64,000 bases of DNA from Dasypus novemcinctus (Eukaryota > Chordata > Mammalia > Cingulata > Dasypodidae): NCBI RefSeq assembly GCF_030445035.2, contig NC_080673.1, positions 174,945,216 to 175,009,215 on the forward strand, given 5' to 3'. The notes under the pieces were generated by a model. The model was not told the DNA's origin, did no database searches, and was given only the letters and a program-made list of their open reading frames with translations. Positions 36,340 through 46,566 of the stretch are shown here, piece after piece (the stretch's first letter is position 1; each line of letters starts with the position of its first letter). A program made the position numbers and the translations under genes.

Positions 36340-37224
36340 TTTTCTTTCCTTTTGCAGAGCTCCCTTTAGTATTTCTTGAAGGGCAGGTTTCTTATTGGCA
36401 TACTCTCTTAGTTTCTGTTTATCTGTGAATATTTTGAACTCGCCATTATTTTTGAATGTGAGATTTGCTAAATAGAGTATTCTTAGCTGGAATGTATTTT
36501 TCTTTTAGTACCTTGACTATATCATACCACTGCCTTCTTACCTCCATGGTTTCAGATGAGAAATCAGCCCTTAATCTTTTTGAGATTGTATGTAATGGTT
36601 TTCTTTTCTCTTGTTTTCTTCAGTATTTTCTCTTTGTCTTGAGCATTGGATAATTTGACAAGTATATGTCTTGGGGTATGTCTGTTGGGATTTATACTGT
36701 TTGGGGTGCACTGTGCTTCCTGGACATATACATCCATTTCCTTCAATAGGTTTGGGAAATTTTCAGCAATTATTTCCTCCAACATCCCTTCTGTCCCCTT
36801 TCCCTTCTTTTCTCCTTCCAAGATGCCTATAATGTGTATATTGATGTGTTTTGTGTTGTCATTCAAATCCCTAAGTTCCTACTGGATTTTTCTATCTTTT
36901 TATCCATCAATTCTACAATCTGTTTGATTTCAGATGTACTGTCTTCCACATCACTAATTCTTTACTCCGTATCTTCAAATCTGCTGTTATTTTCTGAGAG
37001 TGTAGTTTTGATTTTTTGAGTGGTGCCATTCACCATCATATCTGTTATCTTTTTGAGTATGTTTACAATTTCTTCAATATGCTCTCCAAGCATTTTCTTA
37101 ATATCCTTAATTTTTTCCTTTACTTCATTAAGTTGGTCCATTATATTTGATTGGAGAACTTTGATTAGTTGTTCAATGTTCTGCTCCTCTCTTAGTTTTT
37201 AATTTGTTCATTGGACTGGACCAT
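36340..37224 (-). pseudogene. L1 ORF1 (RNA-binding chaperone), decayed
   Basis: A candidate start ATG lies at 37224-37222, followed within about ten codons by a stop. The coiled-coil part at 36900-37200 is rich in E, K, I and L (for example MDQLNEVKEKIKDIKKML). The central RRM domain is open at 36564-36866, with NIHIIGILEGEK and AENFPNLLKEMD. The C-terminal domain follows at 36340-36560 (SSETMEVRRQWYDIVKVLKEK). About 295 codons fits L1 ORF1p, which coats L1 RNA as a trimer. Not intact. Confidence 0.85.
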
Positions 37225-38154
37225 GTCTACCTGATTATTGGTTTCCCTGTCTCAAAGTATCAGTTAATATTCCAGTGGATCACTACTCTAGGAGGAGCTG
37301 TGAACTGAGCCAGAATTCTTGTACATTTAAGGCTGAAACTCCTCCAATGAAACAATGCTTCCTTCAGGGTGAACCTGTTCCTCAAAAAAGTCCCCTTCCA
37401 GGGGCAGGATATATTCTTTGCAATTGAATAAATTGATTGGGAATCTGCTCTTCCTCCATTCTCCCTTTCTCCCTTCCCTCTCTCCCAGGGCAGTGGGAAG
37501 CCTTTGTGATAGCTCCCTTCTGAAATTCAGATGGAACTCTGGTGAATCAAATCAATCACCAAAGAAAATTATGACTCTTAATCTCTTTGAGAGAGAGCAC
37601 ACACACCTTGCCAGGAACACTAAATATGCTCTTGAAAGCCTACCTATCACTTCCTACTGTCCCCTTCCCTTAGGTGTGCTGTACAGGATTAGTTAATTGT
37701 TTGACTCCACCTTTTCCCAGACAGAACCCACAGAGGTTAGGTAAATAGGGCTGTCTCAGCAGATTAGCCTTTCTCCTCTTCCTGGTTTCTCCTTGATCCA
37801 TCTTGTATGCTACTCAAATCTTAAAAAGGGGAATCCAGACTATTGAACGCACACTTGTAGGACTCTTCACTCTTCACCAGAACACTCCCACTCTCAGAGT
37901 TTTTCTCCTAGGGCTGTGTGACTGGGGAAGTTCGGGGAAGCCTAGTTTCTTTCCCTGGGTGATGGGCAGAAACCCATGGTTTTACCTTGAGTTATCACTC
38001 TGTCTTGCTCTCTCTGGATTGATGTCCAGCAGCGTTCTGTTTTGGCAGCTATTGAAACAGCTCATTCAGGCAAAATTTTGTCCCCACTCAGCCAGGATTT
38101 TCTGTAGAAGTGATGATATGTGTGCACTTACTCTGATTCCATATTGCCCTGCCC
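37225..38154 (-). promoter_or_regulatory. L1 5' UTR, presumed internal promoter region
   Basis: This lies between the 5' TSD and ORF1 and is richer in G+C than the surroundings. It has purine-rich minus-strand text including GGGAGAGAGGGAAGGGAG near 37465-37490. L1 5' UTRs carry an internal pol II promoter; activity here is inferred only. The frames at 37418-37696 and 37803-38159 are antisense open frames with no known domain. Confidence 0.6.
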
Positions 38155-38169
38155 TATGATATTACTTCT
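38155..38169. repeat. 15 bp TSD of the 8.6 kb L1 (right)
   Basis: TATGATATTACTTCT, identical to 29498-29512. Confidence 0.92.
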
Positions 38170-38380
38170 GTGACTGCAATTATTTTTTTGTTATAGGGCA
38201 TAATTGACCTTAAGCTAGAGAGATTATATAGGTGAGTCTAATATAATTACATGAGTCCTTTAAGAACAGAGTTTTCCCCAACTAGTAGCAGAAAAGGAAA
38301 TATGACTCAAAATACATGAGGGACTCAACATTCCAGTTCTGGTTTGGTGGTGGAGGGGCTAAGTGAGAAGGAATGAGGTT
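38170..38380 (+). mobile_element. MLT1-type LTR (element X), middle segment
   Basis: GTTATAGGGCATAATTGACCTTAAGCTAGAGAGATTATATAGGTGAGTCTAATATAATTACATGAGTCCTTTAAGAACAGAG follows the MaLR consensus style (GATTATCCAGGTGGGCCTAATCTAATCACATGAGCCCTTTAAAAGCAGAG). It continues directly from 29512 if the L1 and one TSD are removed. Confidence 0.75.
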
Positions 38381-38809
38381 GGTGTTAGAACACAGCTCCC
38401 AAAAGTTCAGCTGCAAGACCTAAAGATGCACTTAGCAAGCTGTCAGACATGAGCTTTAATTATTGGAACTTATGGACAGGAGAGATCTTCCTTAGCAGCA
38501 ACCGTCTAAAGACTGAAGATAGCACTCCATCAAGAGGCAGGTCTCAGAGCAAAGAAATTTCATAACACAGCTTCTGTTAGGGTCACATGAAGCCAATAAA
38601 CAGAGTATGGTGATGTTACTACAGGAAGGAATTGTACAATCTGGAGAAAATTAGGGTCTATGATATTATTTGTCCATTGTTTGTGAGGAGGTTTGTTATA
38701 TTTTAACTTGTGTCTTGGGACATGACAGCAGCTGTTACTGCAGGCTGAGTTTCCTTAGGGAGGGGACCCACTGGACTCCCCCATTTGACCTTAAGGAAAT
38801 GCTATGAAT
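38381..38809. other. Unassigned segment between MLT1 pieces
   Basis: About 430 bp of moderately GC-rich sequence (AACACAGCTCCCAAAAGTTCAGC ... GGGACCCACTGGACTCCCCC). It may belong to element X or to another inserted repeat. No gene recognised. Confidence 0.4.
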
Positions 38810-39228
38810 AAAATTATGTTCCTCCAAAGTTCACATCCTAACCCCATCCCTGTGAATATGAACTTATTTTAAATGGAAATATTGAAGATGATGTTAGTTA
38901 AAATGAGGGAAAACTGGATTTGGGTGTCCTTATAAGAAGAGAAAATTTGGGTGTGGACAGAGAGACAGAGAAAGAGAGAAAGCCATGTGACAGAGGCAGA
39001 GACTGTGTTATACCCCTAAAAATCAAGGAACACCATAGATTGTTGGCCACCCATCAGAGGACAGGGGAAAGGTGTGGAACAGATACCCCCCTTTAGTGGA
39101 AGCATGTCAAAGTGTTGATGCTTTGAATTTAGACTTCAAAGTTCCAGAATCATAGTCAATACATTTTTGTTGTTTAAGTCAACTAGTCTGTTATACTTTT
39201 TTATAGTAAGCACCTATAGATAAATACA
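38810..39228 (+). mobile_element. MLT1-type LTR (element Y), nested in element X
   Basis: Begins TGCTATGAATAAAATTATGTTCCTCC and runs through TTCACATCCTAACCCC, GTGTCCTTATAAGAAGAG, GAGACAGAGAAAGAGAGAAAG, GTTGTTTAAGTCAACTAGTCTG to ATAAATACA. This is the complete order of an MLT1 LTR. Flanks GGAAA (38805-38809) and GGAGG (39229-39233) could be a decayed 5 bp TSD. Confidence 0.82.
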
Positions 39229-39233
39229 GGAGG

Positions 39234-39544
39234 CAAACTAAGACAGGACCTGAGAGGGGTTCCAAATCAACAGCCAATAATGAAATAGAGACCTATACCT
39301 ACAATCACAAGGGAATGAATTATGCCAACAACTGGAGTTAGTGTTGAAGAGTTTCTTCCCCAGAGCTTCCAGATATGAACCTAGCCTGGCCAATACCTTG
39401 ACTCTGGCATTGTGATACCCAAAGTGGAGAACCCACTTGAGACCACCCAAACTTACAACATACAGAACTGTGAGATATTAAATGGGAATTGTTTTATGCT
39501 GCTAAGATATTAGAATTTCTTATGAAACAATAGAAAACTAATAC
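39234..39544 (+). mobile_element. MLT1-type LTR (element X), 3' segment
   Basis: CCCCAGAGCTTCCAGATATGAACCTAGCCTGGCCAATACCTTGAC, then ACAGAACTGTGAGATATTAAATGGG, GCTGCTAAGATATTAGAATTTC and CAATAGAAAACTAATAC, is the 3' half of the same MaLR type whose 5' half lies at 29447-29512. It therefore completes element X. Confidence 0.75.
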
Positions 39545-39898
39545 TGCTGTAATGTTCCTAGTTAAATATTCTACCCTCCCTGGAATCTTACATTTAAAGG
39601 TATACATGGGAAGTAGTTCTAATCAAGGATATGTAAGCAGATGTTTTCTTGAGGTTTCTGGGGAAGGTTTTTGCTTTTTGATGTAGGCTTCATGACTTTC
39701 CTCCTACCTTTTCATGCCTGAAATGCAAAGATAAAAATGGGATGTAAATAAGCAAACTTGGAACGATGAGGCAAAATCATGAGGATAAAAGCCAACATAT
39801 TAGGGATACTGGAATTATAAAAATAATAAAAATGGAAGCAAGCAAGGAAGGAAATCAAGGTTCCTCAGAAACTGAAAATGATGACATAGGAGAACTCT
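39545..39898. other. Intergenic DNA, no gene seen
   Basis: No feature recognised. Confidence 0.45.
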
Positions 39899-40608
39899 AT
39901 CATTACTTTTTTTATGAGATAAAATAGACTTTATTTATTTTTGTCTTTATTCATTTTTTTAATATTACATTAAAAAAATATGAGGTCCCCATATACCCCC
40001 CACCCCTTTCACCCTACTACTCCCCCCATAGCAACATTCTCCTCCATCATCATGAGACATTCATTGCATTTGGTGAATATATCTCTGAGCATCGCTGCAC
40101 CTCATGGTCAATGGTCCATATCATAGCCCACACTCTCCCACATTCCATCCAGTGGACCATGGGAGAACCTACAATGGCCGGTAATTGTCCCTGCAGCACC
40201 ATCCAGGACAACTCCAAGTCCCAAAAACGCCTCCACATCTCATCTTTTCCTCCCATTCCCCACACCCAGCAGCCACCATGGCCCTTTCTCCACACCAATG
40301 CCACATTTTCTTTGATTACTAATCATAATAGTTCATGAATAGAATATCAGTAAGTCCACTCTAATCCATATTCTATTCCTCCATCCTGTGGACCTTGGTT
40401 TGGTTGTGTCCATTTCACATCTATGTCAAGAGGGGACTTAGATTCCACATGGATGCTGGATGCAATCCTCCTGCTTTCAGTTGTAGGCACTCTTGGCTGC
40501 TTGGTATGGTGGTTGACCTTCTTCAACTCCATGTTAGCTGAGTGGGCTAAGTCCAATAAACCAGAGTGTAGGAGCTGAAGTCTGTTGAGGGTTTTATTAT
40601 TACTTTTT
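39899..40608 (-). mobile_element. 5'-truncated L1 3' UTR with imperfect TSD
   Basis: AT(C/T)ATTACTTTTT occurs at about 39899-39911 and at about 40596-40608. The insert (39912-40595) starts T-rich, then TTACATTAAAAAAATATGAGGTCCCCATATACCCCCC, and ends with CTGAAGTCTGTTGAGGG. It is the fullest lone copy of the local L1 3' UTR and the best reference for the copies at 24718 and 28845. Non-coding; overlapping frames are artefacts. Confidence 0.85.
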
Positions 40609-41520
40609 GAATGGCTAGCCCTTTGTACAGTGTTTACCCACAGGAAAACTCTCTGTGTTTAAGTTAGTAGTAGTTGACCTTTCAATTACACGCCAATCAT
40701 AAATAATGAAAGGGTGAAAGGACATTTTAAAATTGTGACTTATTTATTATTTTTATCATGATTGATAGATGGAAAAATATAAACACCTTTATAGATTAAT
40801 GCTGGAAAAATGTATATGAATGTACTTCAAAGGAATGAAGCTGTTGGAGCTAATTTAGAAGGTAATATGGAAGATAATATGATAGAGTGAAATCAAATCA
40901 GAAGAATGAGAGACTATGATGTGAGACAGAACAAAAAAAACATAGCTGCACTTTTATTTAAGTTTGTAAGTGTGGAATGGAGGAAGAGGTAAAAGTGGGT
41001 GCCTAATCATTTTCACTATCAGATTAAGCAGGAAGTAAATCATTTTGCTGAATGTAATGGATATTGGAACTTGAGGAGCTGGTAGAATTTTGCAACTGTT
41101 ACTTAATGAAATATGAAAGAGGCATGTTTAAAAAATAGTGAAATCTATTAAATGGATTTGAGTTTATAAAGCAAAGCTTGAGAAATGGAAGATTTGTCCA
41201 CTTTTGAATTTGTGCTGAAAGAAATCTATTGAGACAGGCCAAAGGAGAGTTTTGTTCTAGAGACTGCAAATGATAGGGTAATGCCTATCTGACAAGCTAG
41301 GAAGAAAAGTATCTAAGGCCAAGGGGAAGGAGAAAATAGACCAAATAAGGACCTTAAGCATTGTTAATAACTTATCTTCACAGCTAGATAATATAGGCAG
41401 GGTAGACTACCCCGGGAAATCAGCACCCATTTGGCAGGACTTACCTTGAAAGATACGATAAACCATCTCCCCAATGTATCAGATATAGACTGATATATTA
41501 TTTTCCCACACATACTATTT
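40609..41520. other. Intergenic DNA, no gene seen
   Basis: No coding or RNA signal. The segment 41390-41520 (GGGTAGACTACCCCGGG...) may belong to an older element interrupted by the L1 at 41522, because 42412-42650 also looks foreign. Not proven. Confidence 0.4.
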
Positions 41521-41521
41521 T

Positions 41522-42411
41522 CCCCCTTTTATTTTTACCTATATTTAGCACTATACTCATTAAATATATGTCCCAGAGACTTAAATCTTCCAGCTATTCA
41601 TTTGATTGTTGCACCCTGAATCTCAGCAGAGTTGCAGCCAGCATCTACTCTCCAGTTCATTGAACTCACTTAGGACAGACAACAAAGGTTGATGATGGAC
41701 AACATGCATCCCAAAAAACAGAGTTATCTACAATGCAAGGAAGACAGTTCCATTTATCTGTCCCATGAGTTCTAATCTCCCTATCAATCTGAAGCAGAGT
41801 GGGCATCACTATCCCCAAATCCTCAAGATTAAGAAACAAACATAAGGGGGGAATATAACTATGGACTAAAGTGGGCATCACTATCCCCAAATCCTCAAGA
41901 TTAAGAAACAAACAAACATAAGGGGGGAATATAACTATGGACTAAAGTAGAACTAATATTATTCTAGTAATGGAAGAAATTGAAACACTGATGTGAAGAC
42001 AGTAGTCAAAAGAGGTTCTGAGGGGAGAGAGAGGGAAGAATGCTATAACATGGGGCATTTGGGGCATATTGGAATAGTTCTGCCTGGTGTTGCAATGACA
42101 GATACAAGCCATTACACATTTTATCAAAATCTATAAAATTGTGTGGTGCAAAGTGTAAACTACAATGTAAATTACAGACCATGCTTAGTAGCAGTGCTTC
42201 AACAGTGTTCATTAATGGTAACAAATGTACTATGCTAATTGTTCTTAATGGGGGGAATGTGCAGGGAGGGGAAAAGGTGGGGTCTATGGGGGAAAATGTG
42301 GGAGGAGAAAGAGGTGGGGTATATGGGAATCCCCTGTATTTTCATTGTAACATTAATGTAATCCAAAACTGCTTTAAAAATAAAGAAAAAAATGAAAAAA
42401 AAGGGGGAGGG
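41522..42411 (+). mobile_element. 5'-truncated L1 3' UTR, plus strand, second subfamily
   Basis: Aligns with the reverse complement of 55895-56680: TCTGAAGCAGAGTGGGCATCACTATCCCCAAATCCTCAAGATT, GTGTAAACTACAATGTAAATTACAG, GGAATCCCCTGTATTTTC and GTAATCCAAAACTGC. It ends AAATAAAGAAAAAAATGAAAAAAAA. It contains a 72 bp tandem duplication. Its 3' end belongs to the subfamily of 43164 and 55905 rather than that of 39912. Confidence 0.75.
41799..41946. repeat. 72 bp tandem duplication inside the L1 3' UTR
   Basis: Two copies, 41799-41870 and 41871-41946, both running GTGGGCATCACTATCCCCAA to ATGGACTAAA. The second has one extra AAAC in the AAACAAAC run; otherwise I see no differences, so the duplication is recent. 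Confidence 0.92.
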
Positions 42412-42649
42412 AGAACTCAATTAACTATCTAACCTGATGAACAATTAAAGTATTCTGAATATCCATCAACCGCAAACAACTTGTGTAATCTTCTTATTTC
42501 CTTAACTAATATTTGCTTGGAAGTAACAGAATTTTTACTTGAACCCGTGCTCCCCAATTTGCAATTCCAGGACCCTTAATAAATGCCTTTATTTCCTTTT
42601 AAAATTAATGTGCTGCCTATAAACACCTGTACCTGTATTCTCTGGGGTG
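42412..42649. other. Unassigned segment, possibly LTR-derived
   Basis: Contains GAACCCGTGCTCCCCAATTTGC, CCAGGACCCTTAATAAATGCC (candidate poly(A) signal) and TCTCTGGGGTG, a style seen in ERV LTR 3' ends. Family unknown. Confidence 0.3.
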
Positions 42650-43163
42650 TTTTATTCTCTTTTCTTAAACAGATTTATGGAGAGAGAATTCATGACCTGG
42701 CTTCTTTTACTTTGCATGTTTTCATCAATCTTCTTTTGTGTAATAACATATATTGCTTTTTCATGTGTTTCTTTGCCAATTGTATTTCTTCTTTGGACAA
42801 TTGTCTTTGTAAATCTTTGCCGACTTTTTAATTGGATAGTTTTTCTTTTTATTGTTGAATTGTATCATCTTTTTATGTATCATGGATATGAAATCCTTTT
42901 CAGGTATGTGATGGCCAAATATTTTCTCCCATTAAGCCAGCTGACTTTGCATCCATTTCACAAGGTTCTTTGAGGTGCAAAAGTGTTGAATTTTGAGGAG
43001 ATCCCATTTATTTATTTATTTGTTCTTTTATTTTTCATGGTTTGGCTATAAGGGTTAAGAAATTACCAGCTAACCCAAGATCTCAAAGGTATTTTCCTAT
43101 ATTTTCTTCTAGGAGTTTTATGGATTTGCATTTATATTTAGGTCCTCGATCCATTTTGAGATT

Positions 43164-43560
43164 TTAAATATTATTATTATCTTATTTTTAAAAAAGCTTT
43201 AGATTACAAAAGAGTTATATAAAAAATGTAAGGGATTCCTATATGCCCCACCCCCTTCTGCTCTCACACTGTCCATACCAACAACATCCCTCATTATTAC
43301 GGTACATTTGTTACAATTGATGAAAAGATATTGAAGCATTGCTACTAACTATGGATTACAATTTACCTTATAGTTTACACTCTGTTATGCACAATTTTGT
43401 AGGTTAGTACAAAATATATTATGATCTGTATCTGTCACTGCAATGTCATGCGGGACCACTACAATGTCCTGAAAATGCCTCCATATTGCACCTATTCTTC
43501 CCTCTTTCCTCCCCACCTCTGGTGGCCAAAGCCTTTATGTCAATGAGGATAGGGGCCATC
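43164..43560 (-). mobile_element. L1 3' UTR fragment nested in the second L1
   Basis: It interrupts ORF2 text after GGTCCTCGATCCATTTTGAG and ends before GATATGGATATCCAGTACTCC. It starts T-rich, then AAAAAAGCTTTAGATTACAAAAGAG, GGGATTCCTATATGCCCC, GGTACATTTGTTACAATTGATG and CCTTTATGTCAATGAGG, parallel to 55905-56300. The flanking ORF2 segments rejoin with a short gap. Confidence 0.78.
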
Positions 43561-44964
43561 TCTCTTTCTTTTGGATATGGATATCCAGTACTCCCCATAT
43601 CATTTGTTGAATAGACTGTTCTGGCCCAGCTGGGAGGGACTGACAGCAAAAATTACTTTACCGTAGATCTGAAGACCTACTTCTGAGTTCTCTATTCTGT
43701 TCAGTTGGTTAAATTGGCTGTCTGGTTTTACCACTGTAGCTAAGTAATATGCTTTAAAGTCAGGAAGTGAGAGTCCTCCAGCTATGTCCTTCTTTTGCTA
43801 AGACATTTTTGGCTATTCAGGTCCCTTTACCCTTCCAAATAAATTTGATAATTGGCTCTTCCATTCCTACAAAAAAGGCTGTTGGGATTTTTATAGGGAT
43901 GGTATTGAGTCTGTAAATAATATAGGTAGAATTGTTCATCTTACTGATATTCATTCTTCTAGTCCATTAACACAGAATTTCCTTCCATTTATTAAAGTAT
44001 TCTTTGGTTTCTTTTAGCAACGTATTGTAGTTTTCTGAATACAGGTACCTTATGTCCTTGGTTAATTTATTACTAAATATTTGATTCTTTTAGCCATTAT
44101 TATAAATAGAATTTTCCCCTGATTTCCTCCTTAGATTGCCCATCAGTAGTGTATAGAAATGCCATTTATTTTTGCATATTAATTTTGTTTTCTGCCAGTT
44201 TGCTGAAATTGTCTGTTAGTTTCAGTACCTTGGATGTGAATTTTTCAGGATTTTCTAGATAGAAGATCATATCAGTGAATAATGAAAGTTTTACTTCTTT
44301 CCTGTTTGGGTGCCTTTTATTTCTTTATCTAGATTAATTGCTCTAGCTATAATTTCTAGCACAATGTTGAAGAACAGTGGTGACAGTGGGCATCTTTGTC
44401 TTCTTCCTAATCTCAGCAGTAAAGTAGTAAAATTTTCATAAATGCACTTTACCATATTGAGTAAGCTTCCTTCTATTCCTATTTTTTGGATTGTTTTTAT
44501 CAAGAAAGAATGCTGTATTTTGCCAAAAGCTTTTTCTGCATCAATTGAGAGGATCATGTGATTTTTCTTCCTCAATTTAGAAGTTTGATTTATTCCATTG
44601 ATGGAGTTTCTTGTGTTGAAAACAATCTGGCTTTCTTGGGATAAAACCCACTTGAACACAATGTATAATTCTTTTAATGTGCTGCTGGATTCAATTAACA
44701 AATATTTTGTTACTATTTTTGCAACTATTTTTGCATCTATACTCATTAGAGATATTGGTCAGTAATTTTCTTTTTTCATAGTATCTTTATTCGATTTTGG
44801 TATTAGGGTAATTTTGACTTCAAAGAATGAGTTTGATACCATTCTTTCCTGTTCAATTTTTTTTGGAAGAGCTTGAGTAAGATTGATATTAGATTGTCTT
44901 TGAATGATTGGTAGAATCATTCTGTGAAGCCATCTAATCCTGGGCTTTTCATCTTTGGGAGGTT

Positions 44965-45052
44965 TTCTGGGTTAAGAAAGCCTGAGGCTTGAACCATGGA
45001 CCTACCATGTGGTAGGCGGATGCCCTATCCATTGGGTCAAGTTTGCTTCCCT
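44965..45052 (-). mobile_element. DAS-type SINE nested in the second L1
   Basis: On the minus strand GGGAAGCAAACTTGACCCAATGGATAGGGCATCC holds the A box, then CGCCTACCACATGG and B box GGTTCAAGCC. It splits L1 text between TTTGGGAGGTTTTC and TTGATCACTGTTC. The A tail is short or lost. Its core (CCGCCTACCACAT) differs from the CTTCCCAT core at 6284 and 13379, so it is a different subfamily. Confidence 0.85.
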
Positions 45053-46207
45053 TGATCACTGTTCTAATCTCTTCACTTGTGATAAGTTTGTTGAGGTCAT
45101 CTATTTCTTATAGAGTCAGTGTAGGTTGTTCATGTGTTTCTAGGAACGTGTCCATTTCATCTACTGTGTCTAGTTTTTTGGTGTACAATTTTTCACATTA
45201 TCCTTTAATGATCTCACTTATTTCTGTGGGGTCAGTGTTAATGTAGCACCCCTCATTTCTGATTTTATTTATTTTCGTCTCTTCTCTTTTTTCTTTGTCT
45301 GTATAGATAAGGATTTGTTGACTTTGATGATCTCGTCAAAGAACCAACTTTTAAAAAAAATTTCCTTCATTGTTAATTTGTTGTTGCGGTTTTTTCCCAA
45401 TTTCTTTTATTTATGCATTGATCTTTACTATTTATTTCCTTCAACTTTGTTTGGAATTAGTTTACTCTTCTTTTTCTTTTTCCTCCAGGTGTGCAATTAG
45501 ATCTTCAATTTTTGCACTTTTTTCTTTTTTAATGTAAACATTGAGTGCTATTAATTTCCCTCTCAATACTACCTTTGCAGTGCCCCATAGGTTTGAAATA
45601 TTTTGTTCTCAAATTCCTTGGATATGCTTTGTTCTCAAATTCTTTGGTTTCAAGATATTTACTGAATTCTCTTGCAATTTCTTCTTTGACTAATGATTAT
45701 TTGAGTGTCTTGTTAAATCTCCATATATTTATGAATTTTCCCATTTTCAATCCTTTGTAGATTGCCAGACTCATAATGTTATGATCAGAGAAAGTGTTTT
45801 CTCTAATTTCAATCTTTTGAAATTTGAGACCTGTCTTATGACCCACCATAAGGTCTAACCTGAAGAAGGATCCATGAACACTTAAAAAAGATACACACCC
45901 TGTTTTGGGGGCTGCAATGTTTATGAGTATCTCTCAGGTCTGGATTATTTATCTCATTATTCAACAGCTCTGTTTCTTTATTTATCCTCTGCCCAAATGT
46001 TCTATCCAATACTGAAAGTGTTGTATTGAAGTTTTCAACTTTTATTGTACAAGTACCAGTTTCTCCTTCAGTATTGCCAGTGTGCAACTTGTAAACTTTG
46101 CGGCACCAAATTATATGCACAAATATTTATTATATTTATTTCTACTTGATGAATTGACCATTTTATTAATATATAATAATGACTTTCTTCATTCTTTATA
46201 GCAGTTT

Positions 46208-46276
46208 TGCTAATCCATTTGATTTTAAGCCATTTAGCTTGTGATAATTTGATACAGCAGCAATAGGAAACTAACA
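46208..46276 (+). mobile_element. MLT1-type LTR 3' end
   Basis: GATTTTAAGCCATTTAGCTTGTGATAATTTGATACAGCAGCAATAGGAAACTAAC is the MLT1 3' terminus. It is abutted on the left by the truncated L1. Confidence 0.7.
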
Positions 46277-46289
46277 AAATCGCTATGAG

Positions 46290-46405
46290 AATTTGAATAA
46301 GTTATTTCACCACTTTCTTTTTCAAATTTATCATCTACAAATTTTGCACAGTGTTACAAACCAATAGCCAATATACACAAAGCACCTAGCAGGGTGTCTA
46401 CAATC
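46290..46405 (+). mobile_element. MIR-like SINE fragment
   Basis: GAATAAGTTATTTCACCACTTTC..., then TTATCATCTACAAATTTTG and CAAAGCACCTAGCAGGGTGTC, follow the MIR order (GGGCAAGTTACTTAACCTC, CATCTGTAAAATGG, AGCGCCTAGAACAGTGCC). Strongly diverged. Confidence 0.5.
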
Positions 46406-46409
46406 TTGC

Positions 46410-46566
46410 AAATCAGAACGGTCCACAAAGAAGTCCCATGAACATCATTCTGAAAGTTGTTAGAAATGCAGAACCTCAGGCTTTATTCAAGACCTCCTAA
46501 ATTATAATCAACATTATAACAAATTCCCAGGTGATTCACAAGCACATTAAAATTAGAGAGGCTCAT
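46410..46566 (+). mobile_element. MER5A/B-type hAT DNA transposon remnant
   Basis: GTTAGAAATGCAGAACCTCAGGC, GACCTCCTAAATTATAATCAACATTATAACAAATTCCCAGGTGATTCACAAGCACATTAAAATTAGAGAGG matches the MER5 order (GTTAGAAATGCAGAATCTCAGGC, CCCCAGGTGATTC, GCACATTAAAGTTTGAGAAGC). It is a non-autonomous element with no transposase. Confidence 0.75.

Larger units (their letters stand above)
29513..38154 (-). mobile_element. Near full-length L1 retrotransposon, 8.64 kb, minus strand
   Basis: The element is bounded by a perfect 15 bp TSD (29498-29512 and 38155-38169). Read on the minus strand it has a 5' end starting GGGCAGGGCAATATGG, a 5' UTR of about 0.93 kb, ORF1, ORF2 and an unusually long 3' UTR of about 2.9 kb. 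Stops and frameshifts interrupt both ORFs, so it is inactive. It inserted into an older MLT1 LTR. The 3' UTR appears to contain two successive 3'-end-like modules (boundary near 31386). It is either a single unit with a duplicated 3' UTR or an L1 whose tail later received a second, truncated L1. Confidence 0.88.
42650..46205 (-). pseudogene. Second L1, ORF2 region only, heavily nested
   Basis: Minus-strand ORF2 text runs from the C-terminus (about 42650) to within the endonuclease (about 46205), where YILIKWSIHQVEINIINICA is visible. The reverse transcriptase is clear at 44291-44746: LSIDAEKAFGKIQH, RQRCPLSP, FNIVLEIIARAI. It is 5'-truncated and lacks ORF1 and 5' UTR. An L1 3' UTR (43164-43560) and a DAS SINE (44965-45052) sit inside it. 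It differs from the L1 at 29513 at many sites and is likely older. Confidence 0.82.

Noticed and set aside
37225..38154. CpG island or host promoter
   Set aside because: Higher G+C than the surroundings but it is the 5' UTR of an inactive L1 and has few CpG; no adjoining exon.
41799..41946. CRISPR-like direct repeats
   Set aside because: Only two adjacent units with no spacers, in a mammalian L1; a simple tandem duplication.
44291..44746. 151-codon reverse transcriptase-like frame
   Set aside because: Part of the decayed second L1; it lacks an intact FADD segment in frame and has no N- or C-terminal continuation.
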